A program made the translations under genes and the position numbers. From an uncultured Achromobacter sp. (GTDB lineage: Bacteria; Pseudomonadota; Gammaproteobacteria; Burkholderiales; Burkholderiaceae_B): 17,375 nt of DNA. The stretch is from positions 1-17,375 of the forward strand of contig CAJYKY010000389.1 in the NCBI GenBank assembly GCA_913775005.1, given 5' to 3'. The notes beneath the pieces were generated by a model that saw only the letters and a program-made list of their open reading frames with translations, had not been told where the DNA came from and did not search any database. Shown piece by piece: positions 7,999 through 15,740 of this stretch; the first letter of the stretch is position 1; every line of letters starts with the position of its first letter.

Positions 7999-8081
7999 GT
8001 GCCTGTCACTCGCCTTTCGGTGAGTTCCCATCCGGCTACAAACTTTTTTATCTACATGCTGTAAACAGGAGCCAACCAATC

Positions 8082-8546
8082 ATGCAGCTACGCAATCGAC
8101 AGGACTTCTGGTCTGGGGTGATGTTCATCGCCCTTGGGCTGGGATTCGCCTGGCAAGCCAGCAGCTACTCAATGGGTACTGCCGCCCGAATGGGTCCAGG
8201 GTACTTTCCTTTCTGGCTAGGCATTGTTCTGGCTTTGCTGGGCGCCATCGTGCTGCTTGGCTCGTTGTCCAAGAAAGCCCAGGAAACGCACGTCGACAAG
8301 TTCGACTGGCGCATCGTGTTCCTGGTGGTCGGGTCGGTGGTCATGTATGGCCTGATCCTCAAACTGCTGGGTATCTATATCTCGGTGTTCCTGCTGGTTG
8401 TCGTCAGCAGCCTGGCCAGCCACGAGTTCAACCTGAAGGTCGCCGTTGCTAACGGTATCTTCCTGGTGATCTTCTCGTATCTGGCATTCGTCAAGGGGCT
8501 GGGGCTGATCTTCCCGCTGTGGCCGTCCTTTCTGGGCATGAACTAA
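8082..8546 (+). CDS. tctB: Tripartite tricarboxylate transporter small membrane subunit TctB
   Basis: TctB is the small inner-membrane subunit of TTT carriers, which use the proton or sodium gradient and a periplasmic TctC/Bug binding protein to take up carboxylates. The 154-residue protein has four to five hydrophobic segments (about 11-28, 42-60, 78-95, 97-112, 119-137). The family motif RMGPGYFPFWLG follows the first one. The frame extends upstream to 7905, but the added residues are not membrane-like. The ATG at 8082 has AGGAG at 8067-8071 and gives the normal TctB N-terminus (RQDFWSGVMFIALG). It is followed after 13 bp by tctA. No tctC lies beside it, so its binding protein must be encoded elsewhere. 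Confidence 0.93.
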   Translation: MQLRNRQDFWSGVMFIALGLGFAWQASSYSMGTAARMGPGYFPFWLGIVLALLGAIVLLGSLSKKAQETHVDKFDWRIVFLVVGSVVMYGLILKLLGIYISVFLLVVVSSLASHEFNLKVAVANGIFLVIFSYLAFVKGLGLIFPLWPSFLGMN

Positions 8547-8559
8547 GGAGCAACCGGTC

Positions 8560-10065
8560 ATGGAATTGTTTGACAACCTGATGTTGGGTTTCTCGGTGGC
8601 GTTCACGCCCGAGAACCTGCTTTACGCACTGCTGGGCTGCATCCTGGGTACGCTGATTGGCGTGCTGCCGGGTATCGGGCCCGTTCCGACCATCGCCATG
8701 CTGCTGCCGATCACGTACGTGCTGCCCCCGGTGGCCGGCCTGATCATGTTGGCGGGTATCTATTACGGCGCCCAATACGGCGGTTCGACCACGGCAATTC
8801 TTGTGGCATTGCCAGGGGAAACGTCCGCGGTGGTGACAGTGCTGGACGGTCACCAGATGGCCCGTAACGGCCGTGCTGGCGCCGCGCTGGCTATCGCTGC
8901 ACTGGGTTCGTTCTTCGCAGGTTGCGTGGCCACGCTGCTGTTGGCTGCCTTTGCACCTCCGCTGGCGGAAGTCGCGTTCAAGTTCGGTCCTGCCGAATAC
9001 TTCTCGCTGATGTGCCTGGGCCTGGTTGGCGCCGTGGTGCTGGCTTCGGGCTCGCTGCCCAAGGCTATCGCGATGATCATCCTGGGTCTGCTGCTGGGCA
9101 TGGTCGGTACCGACGTGAACTCGGGTGTTGCCCGCTTTGACTTCGGCGTGCCGGAACTGCAAGACGGTATCGACTTCGCCATCGTGGCCATGGGCGTGTT
9201 CGGCTTTGCCGAAATCATGACCAACCTCGAGCAAAAGGAAAACCGCGTCGACATCACCGACAAGATCGGTTCGCTGTACCCGAACAAGCAGGAATTCAAG
9301 GAATCGTATCCCGCCGTGCTGCGCGGTACGGCCCTGGGTTCGGCTCTGGGCATCTTGCCTGGCGGCGGCGCCGTGTTGTCGTCCTTCGCTTCCTACACGC
9401 TGGAAAAGAAGATCTCGAAGAATCCGCAACGCTTCGGCAAGGGCCACCCGGCCGGCCTGGCAGGCCCGGAATCGGCGAACAACGCTGCAGCGCAGACCTC
9501 GTTCATCCCGCTGCTGACCCTGGGTATCCCGGGTAACGCCGTGATGGCGCTGATGGTCGGCGCAATGACGATTCACAACATCCAGCCCGGCCCGCAAGTC
9601 ATGACGAGCCACCCGGAGCTGTTCTGGGGCCTGATCGCCTCGATGTGGATCGGCAACCTGATGCTGGTGGTGTTGAACCTGCCGCTGATCGGCCTGTGGG
9701 TCAAGCTGCTGAAGGTGCCCTACCGCATCCTGTTCCCGGCGATTCTCGTGTTCTGCACGATCGGGGTGTACTCACTTAACTACAACGCGTTCGACATCTT
9801 CACAACGGCCATGTTCGGTATCGTGGGCTATGTGTGGTCGAAGTTGAAGTGCGAAGGTGCACCGCTGCTGCTGGGCCTGGTTCTGGGCCCCATGATGGAA
9901 GAAAACTTCCGCCGTGCCTTGCTGCTGTCGCGTGGCGACTTCACCACCTTCGTGACGCGTCCGCTGTCTGCCTCGTTGCTGGCCGTGGCTGTGTTCCTGG
10001 TGATCCTGGTGGCCCTGCCGGCCATCCGCAAGAAGCGCGAAGAGACCTTCGTCGAAGAAGACTGA
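8560..10065 (+). CDS. tctA: Tripartite tricarboxylate transporter large membrane subunit TctA
   Basis: TctA is the large translocating inner-membrane subunit of the TTT transporter, about 500 residues with about 12 membrane segments. This 501-residue protein has the repeated glycine-rich signatures GTLIGVLPGIG (30-40) and, in the second half, LGILPGGGAVLSS. It also has YYGAQYGGSTTAIL, the conserved PESANNAAAQTSFIPLLTLGIPGNAVMAL region and NIQPGPQ. An AAGGAG Shine-Dalgarno at 8545-8550 overlaps the tctB stop, so the two are tightly coupled. A strong terminator follows. The substrate cannot be told from the sequence because it is set by the absent TctC. Confidence 0.96.
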   Translation: MELFDNLMLGFSVAFTPENLLYALLGCILGTLIGVLPGIGPVPTIAMLLPITYVLPPVAGLIMLAGIYYGAQYGGSTTAILVALPGETSAVVTVLDGHQMARNGRAGAALAIAALGSFFAGCVATLLLAAFAPPLAEVAFKFGPAEYFSLMCLGLVGAVVLASGSLPKAIAMIILGLLLGMVGTDVNSGVARFDFGVPELQDGIDFAIVAMGVFGFAEIMTNLEQKENRVDITDKIGSLYPNKQEFKESYPAVLRGTALGSALGILPGGGAVLSSFASYTLEKKISKNPQRFGKGHPAGLAGPESANNAAAQTSFIPLLTLGIPGNAVMALMVGAMTIHNIQPGPQVMTSHPELFWGLIASMWIGNLMLVVLNLPLIGLWVKLLKVPYRILFPAILVFCTIGVYSLNYNAFDIFTTAMFGIVGYVWSKLKCEGAPLLLGLVLGPMMEENFRRALLLSRGDFTTFVTRPLSASLLAVAVFLVILVALPAIRKKREETFVEED

Positions 10066-10108
10066 TCCCAGGCCTGCCGCCCCCGTGGTGGCAGCCTGAG
10101 TCTGAAAG

Positions 10109-10139
10109 AAACCCCTGGGCTTGCCCGGGGGTTTTTCTT
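10109..10139 (+). terminator. Intrinsic terminator of tctBA
   Basis: AAACCCCTGGG and CCCGGGGGTTT form an 11-bp stem (one G-U) around a CTTG loop, followed by a T-rich tract (TTTTTCTTT). It lies about 45 bp after the tctA stop and should separate tctBA from the GGT-like gene. Confidence 0.9.
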
Positions 10140-10234
10140 TGCGCGTGCCATCGGTACGGCGCAAGACGAAAGCTACCAGACGCTACCGCGCATTACCGAG
10201 TGCAGTTGATTCCGATTTATCTACGTTAAGCTAC

Positions 10235-10246
10235 GGGTTTACCCCA
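10235..10246. promoter_or_regulatory. GGGTTTACCCCA motif before the GGT-like gene
   Basis: This imperfect GGG/CCC inverted repeat ends 14 bp before the start codon at 10261, where a Shine-Dalgarno would be expected and none is seen. It resembles GGGAAAACCCCA at 7870-7881 in the tctBA leader. An operator role is inferred only from position and similarity. Confidence 0.3.
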
Positions 10247-10260
10247 CGCGACGATTCGGC

Positions 10261-11865
10261 ATGAATTTCGACTGGCACAACCCCTACTCCACCACCCGGA
10301 CTCCGGTGTTCGCCCGCAACGTAGTCGCCACTTCGCAACCGCTTGCTGCGCAGGCGGGACTACGCATCCTGGCCCAGGGCGGCAACGCCGTGGATGCTGC
10401 CATTGCCGCCGCAGCGACGCTGACGTTGACGGAACCCGTCAGCAACGGCTTGGGTTCGGATTGCTTCGCCATCGTCTGGGACGGATCCAGGCTGCACGGC
10501 TTGAACGCTTCGGGCCCCGCGCCCGCCGCCTGGAATATCGACTACTTCCGCCGCAAGCATCAGGGTGTGATTCCGACGCGGGGCTGGGACAGCGTCACGG
10601 TGCCGGGTTGTGTCGCGGGCTGGGCCGCGCTGCATGAAAAGCTGGGAGGTCTGGCGTTCGCGGATGTATTGGCGCCCGCCATCGACTATGCCGAACGCGG
10701 CTTTGCGGTATCGCCCATGGTGCGCGAAAAATGGGCGGCGCAGGCTGACGTGCTGCAACCCCAACCCGGTTTCGCCGACCATTTTCTGCCCCGCGGCCGG
10801 GCGCCGCATGTGGGCGAACATTTCGTGCTGGCCGGCGCTGCGGCAACGCTCAAACGCATTGCCGCCACCGCCGGCCGTGATTTTTACGAAGGCGAGACGG
10901 CCCACAAGCTGGTCGCACACGCGCAAGCCCATGATGCCGCCCTGACGCTGGCCGACCTGCGCAACTACACACCTGAATGGGTCACGCCCATCAGCCAGAC
11001 GTATCGCGGCCACACGCTGCATCAGATCCCGCCCAACGGCCAGGGCATCGCGGCCCTGATTGCGCTGGGCATCTTGCAGAATTTCGATGTGGCCTCGCGC
11101 CCGATCGATCACCCGGACACCCAGCATCTGCTGATTGAAGCCATGAAGCTGGCGTTTGCCGACGTCTACGCCCACGTGGCCGATGCGCGCCACATGCAGA
11201 TGACGCCCGAGCAGATGCTGCGCCCCGATTATCTGGCCGAACGCGCCCGCCTGATCGACTCGCAGGTCGCGCAGGCCTTCGCGTCGGGCCATGCGCCGCA
11301 AGGCGGCACCGTGTACCTGACGGCCGCCGACAAGAACGGCATGATGGTCAGCTTCATCCAGTCCAACTACATGGGTTTTGGCTCCGGCGTTGTGGTGCCC
11401 GGCACCGGCGTCAGCTTGCAGAATCGCGGTCACTGCTTCAGCACCCGACCCGATCATCCGAACGTCGTCGCGGGCGGCAAGCGCCCCTTTCACACGATCA
11501 TCCCCGGCTTCTTAATGCGCAACGGCGCGCCCGTCATGAGCTTTGGCGTGATGGGCGGCAACATGCAGCCCCAAGGGCAGGTGCAGACGCTGGTGCGCAT
11601 GCTTGACTACGGCCAGCAGCCGCAAGCCGCCTGCGATGCGCCGCGATGGAAATGGAACCACGGCTTAGCCATAGATGCCGAACCGGGCCTGACGCCTGCC
11701 GTGGCGCAAGGTTTGCGCGCACGCGGTCATGTGCTGGAAAGCCTGGACGACCCCTATATGGACTTCGGCTCCGGCCAGTTCATCTGGCGGCTGGGCGACC
11801 CGGCCGTGGACGGCTATGTGGCCGCCAGCGACAGCCGTCGCGATGGACTCGCCGCCGGCTATTGA
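10261..11865 (+). CDS. Gamma-glutamyltransferase family protein (cytoplasmic, YwrD-like)
   Basis: This 534-residue N-terminal-nucleophile hydrolase matches the gamma-glutamyltranspeptidase family. The N-terminal part has VVATSQPLAAQAGLRILAQG and GGNAVDAAIAAAATLTLTEP. SVTVPGCVAGW and YRGHTLHQIPPNGQGIAAL follow. The likely processing site and nucleophile is Thr350 in QGGTVYLTAADKNG, which would split a large from a small subunit. The small subunit holds the GFGSGVVVPGTGVSLQNRG segment. No signal peptide is present, unlike secreted GGTs, so this is the cytoplasmic branch, with uncertain substrate (gamma-glutamyl or acyl-amide compounds). The start has no clear Shine-Dalgarno. The hydroxyacid dehydrogenase follows after 58 bp on the same strand, and the pair may be co-transcribed. 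Confidence 0.9.
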   Translation: MNFDWHNPYSTTRTPVFARNVVATSQPLAAQAGLRILAQGGNAVDAAIAAAATLTLTEPVSNGLGSDCFAIVWDGSRLHGLNASGPAPAAWNIDYFRRKHQGVIPTRGWDSVTVPGCVAGWAALHEKLGGLAFADVLAPAIDYAERGFAVSPMVREKWAAQADVLQPQPGFADHFLPRGRAPHVGEHFVLAGAAATLKRIAATAGRDFYEGETAHKLVAHAQAHDAALTLADLRNYTPEWVTPISQTYRGHTLHQIPPNGQGIAALIALGILQNFDVASRPIDHPDTQHLLIEAMKLAFADVYAHVADARHMQMTPEQMLRPDYLAERARLIDSQVAQAFASGHAPQGGTVYLTAADKNGMMVSFIQSNYMGFGSGVVVPGTGVSLQNRGHCFSTRPDHPNVVAGGKRPFHTIIPGFLMRNGAPVMSFGVMGGNMQPQGQVQTLVRMLDYGQQPQAACDAPRWKWNHGLAIDAEPGLTPAVAQGLRARGHVLESLDDPYMDFGSGQFIWRLGDPAVDGYVAASDSRRDGLAAGY

Positions 11866-11871
11866 TTGCGT

Positions 11872-11899
11872 TAAGGTTAGTGTCCTCAGACTGACCTTA
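11872..11899. promoter_or_regulatory. Inverted repeat between the GGT-like gene and the hydroxyacid dehydrogenase
   Basis: TAAGGTTAGT (11872-11881) and ACTGACCTTA (11890-11899) are inverted with one G-T pair around 8 nt. The repeat lies 6 bp after the stop of the upstream gene and 24 bp before the next ATG. It has no T-run, so an operator or mRNA hairpin is more likely than a terminator. Confidence 0.45.
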
Positions 11900-11923
11900 C
11901 CCACATAGAGCGGAGTTCCCTGC

Positions 11924-12829
11924 ATGGCAACGATCGGTACCAAGAGCTACGACGCGGTTGTAGCCCAGAAAGTCGCATTCCTTGGATTGGGCGTCATGGG
12001 TCTGCCCATGGCGGGCCATCTGGCCCGTGCCGGGCACGACGTGACCGTCTACAACCGCACGCCGGCCAAGGCGCAAGCCTGGGTGGCGGAGTTCGGCGGC
12101 AGCCATGCGCCGACCCCGCGTGAAGCCGTCGCCGGCGCGCAGATCGTCTTTGCCTGCGTAGGCAACGATGACGACCTGCGCAGCGTCGTGCTGGGGCCCG
12201 ACGGCGCATTCGCCGGCATGGCACCCGGTGCCGTGTTCGTCGACCACACGACCGCTTCGGCCGATGTCGCCCGCGAACTCTACGCGCAAGCCAAGACCCT
12301 GGGCCTGAATTTCGTGGACGCGCCCGTGTCGGGCGGCCAGGCCGGCGCCGTCAATGGCGCACTGACCGTCATGTGCGGCGGTGAGCCTGCCGTGTTCGAC
12401 GCCATCAAGCCCGTCGCGCAGTGCTTCGGCCGTGCCGTCACACTGGTGGGCGCGCCGGGCGCGGGTCAATTGGCCAAGATGGTCAACCAGATCTGCATAG
12501 CGGGCCTCGTGCAAGGGCTGTCGGAAGCCGTGGCCTTTGGTCAGGCGGCGGACCTGGACATGAAGCTGGTGCTGGACGTGATCAGCAAGGGTGCCGCCCA
12601 AAGCTGGCAGATGGAAAATCGCGGCAGCACGATGGTCGACGACAAGTTCGACTTTGGCTTCGCGGTGGACTGGATGCGCAAGGATCTTGGCTTGGTGCTG
12701 GCCGAGGCTCGCAACAACGGCGCGCGCGTGCCCGTCACGGCGCTGGTCGATCAGTTCTACGGCGACGTGCAGAAGATGGGCGGCGGCCGCTGGGACACGT
12801 CCAGCCTGATCAAGCGCCTGCGCGACTGA
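11924..12829 (+). CDS. NAD(P)-dependent beta-hydroxyacid dehydrogenase (HIBADH / tartronate semialdehyde reductase family)
   Basis: This 301-residue cytoplasmic oxidoreductase belongs to the 3-hydroxyisobutyrate dehydrogenase family. The Rossmann fold starts with VAFLGLGVMGLPMAGHL (17-33) and has the NRT turn. The substrate signature DAPVSGGQAGA is at 132-142. The catalytic Lys185 and Asn189 are in GQLAKMVNQI. The C-terminal helical domain ends with the family-typical KDLGLVLAEA. The exact substrate (tartronate semialdehyde, 3-hydroxyisobutyrate or another) is not decided by the sequence; the overall look resembles GarR/GlxR. The N-terminus has about 15 extra residues before the fold but no better start. 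A GGAG-type Shine-Dalgarno lies about 8 bp upstream. It is probably the second gene after the GGT-like gene and ends at a bidirectional terminator. Confidence 0.92.
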   Translation: MATIGTKSYDAVVAQKVAFLGLGVMGLPMAGHLARAGHDVTVYNRTPAKAQAWVAEFGGSHAPTPREAVAGAQIVFACVGNDDDLRSVVLGPDGAFAGMAPGAVFVDHTTASADVARELYAQAKTLGLNFVDAPVSGGQAGAVNGALTVMCGGEPAVFDAIKPVAQCFGRAVTLVGAPGAGQLAKMVNQICIAGLVQGLSEAVAFGQAADLDMKLVLDVISKGAAQSWQMENRGSTMVDDKFDFGFAVDWMRKDLGLVLAEARNNGARVPVTALVDQFYGDVQKMGGGRWDTSSLIKRLRD

Positions 12830-12890
12830 ACGCTAGCGCCGTGCTGCTGCGGTTGCCCGAGCCGCAATCAATACCCCAGCGGCAAAACAA

Positions 12891-12919
12891 AAGGCGAGCC
12901 CCAAGGCTCGCCTTTTTTT
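12891..12919. terminator. Bidirectional terminator between the dehydrogenase and azoR
   Basis: AAGGCGAGCC (12891-12900) and GGCTCGCCTT (12905-12914) form a perfect 10-bp stem with a CCAA loop. It is followed by T residues on plus, and on minus by TTTTG and TTTT, so it can stop both convergent transcripts. Confidence 0.9.
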
Positions 12920-12940
12920 GTGTCGACGATCCGCCTGCTA

Positions 12941-13570
12941 TTACGCTGCCAGATCGGTCTGCGCCGTGTCTTGCAACAGCTCGTCGATACGTTGCTTGGC
13001 CACCGTCACGCCTTCCAGTGCAGCGACTTCGCCCATGGCCATGCCTTCGGCGGCGATGAAGTTGACATCGTTCATGCCCAGGAAGCTCAGCATCTGGCGC
13101 AGATACGGCGTCATCGTGTCGGACGGCGTGCCTTCGGCCTTGCCGCCACGCGCCGTCAGCACGAACACCTGTTTACCCTTGATCAAGCCTTCCGGCACGC
13201 CTTCGGGCGTATAACGGAACGTGACGCCAGCGCGCGCCAGGTGGTCCAGATAGCTCTTGAATTGCGCGGGCAGGTTGAAGTTGTAGACCGGCACGGCGAA
13301 CACGATCCGATCGGCTTGCATCACTTCGGCGACGAGCGTGTCGCTCAGTTCAACCAAACGTTGCTGCTCTACAGTGCGAGCATCAGCCGGCGTGAACAGC
13401 GCGCCGGCGGTGTTGCCGTCGAAGTAAGGAATCGGTTGCGCGCCGATATCGCGCACGTTGATGACCGCAGCCGGATTGGCACTTTTGACTCGCGCAATCA
13501 GGTGATCGGCCAATTGCTTGCTGTGCGAACGGTCGCCGAGAATCGAAGAAAGGATAACCAGGGTTTTCAT
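12941..13570 (-). CDS. azoR: FMN-dependent NADH-azoreductase
   Basis: AzoR is a flavodoxin-fold homodimer that uses NADH and FMN to reduce quinones and azo bonds in the cytoplasm, often protecting against thiol or quinone stress. The 209-residue product begins MKTLVILSSILGDRSHSKQLADHL, the usual phosphate-binding start. It has FAVPVYNFNLPAQFKSYLDHLARAGVTFRYTPEG, the family signature, and VFVLTARGG. An upstream ATG at 13636 is in frame, but the ATG at 13570 has a GGAGAG Shine-Dalgarno (13577-13582) and the homology starts there. A hairpin GCCCGC/GCGGGC at 13592-13608 lies in the leader. It is divergent from a LysR-type gene, which probably controls it. Confidence 0.94.
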   Translation of the reverse strand: MKTLVILSSILGDRSHSKQLADHLIARVKSANPAAVINVRDIGAQPIPYFDGNTAGALFTPADARTVEQQRLVELSDTLVAEVMQADRIVFAVPVYNFNLPAQFKSYLDHLARAGVTFRYTPEGVPEGLIKGKQVFVLTARGGKAEGTPSDTMTPYLRQMLSFLGMNDVNFIAAEGMAMGEVAALEGVTVAKQRIDELLQDTAQTDLAA

Positions 13571-13712
13571 GACAGAACTCTCCAAAGGGTGGCCCGCCTT
13601 GAGCGGGCGGCCAGGATCTGTCAGCGCCATGCCCATCGCTTCAACACGCTTGGTGGGCGGGGCTTTCGCCGGATGGCGTTGGCAGATCCCGAATGCATGG
13701 CGTCACTGTAGA

Positions 13713-13770
13713 CCGGTTCATTGCACACATAAACCGGGGTATGATGAACTGTTCGTTCCGAAAATAGAAC
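13713..13770. promoter_or_regulatory. LysR/azoR divergent promoter and operator candidates
   Basis: A good -10 (TATGAT, 13740-13745) for the LysR gene sits 17 bp after a weak TTCATT. An inverted repeat CCGGTT (13713-13718)/AACCGG (13732-13737), with a 13-bp spacer, overlaps this promoter. A second inverted repeat, GTTC/GAAC, lies in GTTCGTTCCGAAAATAGAAC (13751-13770), just before the start codon. Autoregulation and control of azoR from here are inferred. Confidence 0.45.
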
Positions 13771-13774
13771 AATC

Positions 13775-14713
13775 ATGCAAGATCTAAACGACCTCTATTA
13801 TTTTTCTCAAGTCGTGGAACAAGGCGGGTTCAGCGCTGCGGCCCGCGCGCTGGACATTCCCAAATCGCGTCTGTCACGACGGATCTCCCATCTGGAAGAA
13901 AGCCTGGGCGTGCGCTTGCTACAGCGCACCACGCGCCGGCTGCGGCTGACGTCGGCGGGCGAACGCTACCTGCATTACTGCCGTGAAATGGCCGCATCGG
14001 CTCGCGCGGCGGACGACGCCATGCGGCAATTGCAGTCCCAACCCGCTGGCCCGGTCATTGTGAGCTGCCCGGTTTCAATCGCGCAGGATGTGCTTGCGCC
14101 GCTGCTGCCGGAATTCCTGGATGCATGGCCGGCAATTTCAGTGCAGTTGCTGGTGACCAATCGACGCGTGGATTTGATACGCGAAGGGGTGGACTTGGCG
14201 CTGCGCGTGCGCACCAAGCTGGATACCGATGCCGAACTGGTGGTGCGTCATCTGGGCACCGCGCGCGGCACGCTCGTGGCCAGCCCTGGCTATTTGCAGC
14301 GCCACGGCACCCCCGACACGCCGCAGGACCTGGCCTCGCACACCACGCTGAGCTTTTCCGATCCGCAAAACGAGGTGCGCTGGCCGCTGCGCAATGACAA
14401 GGGGGAAGAGGTGCAGATCGAGCTCAAACCCCAACTGTCCTGCAATGACTTCATCGTGCTGACTGAAGCCGCCGTGCGCGGGCGCGGCATCGCGTTGCTG
14501 CCATCGATTGCGACGCAAGACGAATTGCGCCAGGGGCAGCTTGTGCCGGTGCTGCCGCAGTGGCAATCGCCCGAAGGCATCGTGCACTGCATTTATCCGT
14601 CACGGCGGGGCATGATGCCCGCCGTGCGGACGCTGTTGGACTTTCTGTCGCAACGCCTGCCGTCGATGTATCAACGGCTGGAAAAGGCCGTCACGCCAAT
14701 CGCGCCTCAGTAA
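13775..14713 (+). CDS. LysR-family transcriptional regulator (divergent from azoR)
   Basis: This 312-residue protein has the standard LysR layout. The N-terminal winged helix-turn-helix (about 1-60) reads DLYYFSQVVEQGGFSAAARALDIPKSRLSRRISHLEESLGVRLLQRTTR. The C-terminal periplasmic-binding-protein-like effector domain (about 90-300) includes a typical VSCPVSIAQDVLAPLLPEFL strand and a late GRGIALLPS segment. The ATG at 13775 has no clear Shine-Dalgarno; an inverted repeat sits there instead. Its neighbour azoR is the likely target, with quinone-like or electrophilic ligands possible but unknown. The stop at 14711-14713 overlaps the convergent ghrA gene by 7 bp. Confidence 0.95.
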   Translation: MQDLNDLYYFSQVVEQGGFSAAARALDIPKSRLSRRISHLEESLGVRLLQRTTRRLRLTSAGERYLHYCREMAASARAADDAMRQLQSQPAGPVIVSCPVSIAQDVLAPLLPEFLDAWPAISVQLLVTNRRVDLIREGVDLALRVRTKLDTDAELVVRHLGTARGTLVASPGYLQRHGTPDTPQDLASHTTLSFSDPQNEVRWPLRNDKGEEVQIELKPQLSCNDFIVLTEAAVRGRGIALLPSIATQDELRQGQLVPVLPQWQSPEGIVHCIYPSRRGMMPAVRTLLDFLSQRLPSMYQRLEKAVTPIAPQ

Positions 14714-15636
14714 CCGCGCGTGCGTTCCACGACGCCGGTGATGGCTTCGCCGCGCATCAGCTGCGCGACCTTGGCTGCGATTTGCGCAATGCTTTCGTCG
14801 CGCAACGTGCGCGCTGCGATGTGCGGTGTGACATGCACGCGCGGGTCGCGCCAGAACGGGTGATCTTTCGGCAAGGGCTCGGTGTGGAACACATCGAGCG
14901 TGGCGCCGTCGATCTCGCCTTCTTCAAGCATCTGCACCAGGTCGTCTTCGACCAGATGTTCGCCGCGCCCCACGTTGACCAGATGCGCATGCGGCAACAG
15001 CTGGGACAAGGTGTCGCGGTTGAGAATGCCGCGCGTGTCGGGCGTAAGCGGCAGCACGTTGATCAGAAAACGCGTGCGGGCCAGAAAAGCCGGCAGCGCG
15101 GCTTCACCGGCGAAGGACTCCACGCTGGGTATCGAGCGCCCCGAACGCGACCAGCCCGCCACGGGATAACCGAAGTCAGCCAGCGTCTGCGCCACGCGCG
15201 CACCCACCTGCCCCAACCCCAACACGCCCACCGGCCAATCCGACTGCGCCGACCCTTCGCGCGTGTCCCAATGCTGGCGCGCCTGCGCCTCGTCAAAGGC
15301 TTCGAAATCGCGCGACACGCGCAGCAGCGCATACAGCGCGTATTCGGCCATCTGCACCGACATGCCCGCGTCTTCCAGGCGCACGATGCGCACGTGCTCG
15401 GGGATTTCGGGCATCTTCAACAAGGCATCCACACCCGCGCCCAGATTGAACAGCGTGGTGATGCCGGTTTCGTGCTTGAACAATTCGGCGGGCGGGCGCC
15501 ACACCAAAACCACTTCAGCGCCGGACGGCGGGCCATCAGGGTTCCAGACCGAAATACGGCAGCCGGGCATGGAAGCTTCCAGGCGCGGCACCCAGACGTC
15601 CGGGTCGTGATGGGGGCAGGCAAAAAGAATATGCAT
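14707..15636 (-). CDS. ghrA: Glyoxylate/hydroxypyruvate reductase A-type D-2-hydroxyacid dehydrogenase
   Basis: This 309-residue NAD(P)H-dependent cytoplasmic enzyme reduces glyoxylate to glycolate and hydroxypyruvate to glycerate. The length is that of GhrA (about 312 residues in E. coli). The nucleotide-binding loop is GVLGLGQVGARVA (137-149). The catalytic triad of the family is visible as Arg224 (NVGRGEHL), Glu253 (FHTEPLP) and His272 (VTPHIAA). The C-terminal PLPKDHPFWRDPRVHVTPHIAA is diagnostic. The frame is open to 15711, but the ATG at 15636 gives MHILFACPHHDPDVWV, as expected, although its Shine-Dalgarno is weak. The gene lies downstream of tctA on minus but beyond that gene's terminator, so it probably has its own promoter. 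It overlaps the LysR stop by 7 bp. Confidence 0.93.
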   Translation of the reverse strand: MHILFACPHHDPDVWVPRLEASMPGCRISVWNPDGPPSGAEVVLVWRPPAELFKHETGITTLFNLGAGVDALLKMPEIPEHVRIVRLEDAGMSVQMAEYALYALLRVSRDFEAFDEAQARQHWDTREGSAQSDWPVGVLGLGQVGARVAQTLADFGYPVAGWSRSGRSIPSVESFAGEAALPAFLARTRFLINVLPLTPDTRGILNRDTLSQLLPHAHLVNVGRGEHLVEDDLVQMLEEGEIDGATLDVFHTEPLPKDHPFWRDPRVHVTPHIAARTLRDESIAQIAAKVAQLMRGEAITGVVERTRGY

Positions 15637-15692
15637 GGTGACGGGCTCTGCAAGGCTTTCGGAAAGCAGAAGCATGCAGGATGGCGCCCCAC

Positions 15693-15723
15693 AAATCAAA
15701 CAGCCCGGCATGAAGCCGGGCTG
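15693..15723 (-). terminator. Intrinsic terminator of the second tct operon
   Basis: On minus, CAGCCCGGC and GCCGGGCTG make a perfect 9-bp stem with a 5-nt loop, followed by TTTGATTT. It lies 17 bp beyond the tctA stop and about 57 bp before the ghrA start. Confidence 0.85.
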
Positions 15724-15740
15724 TTGTCATTCACACACCA

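Larger units (their letters stand above)
7589..8081 (+). promoter_or_regulatory. Structured leader region upstream of tctBA
   Basis: This gene-free stretch of 493 bp separates the zapA operon (minus) from tctB (plus). A short hairpin AACCC/GGGTT at 7815-7830 is flanked by an A-run (7811-7814), so on minus it would look like a weak terminator. An outer stem CTGGGG (7843-7848)/CCCCAG (7877-7882) encloses the palindrome CGGGAGTTCCCG (7851-7862). An intrinsic-type terminator lies at 7977-7998, and a further stem, ACTCGCC/GGTGAGT, at 8008-8025 with loop TTTC. A TATAAA at 7789-7794 could be a -10 but lacks a good -35. This may be a small RNA or an attenuated leader; I do not recognise a known riboswitch. 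Confidence 0.4.
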
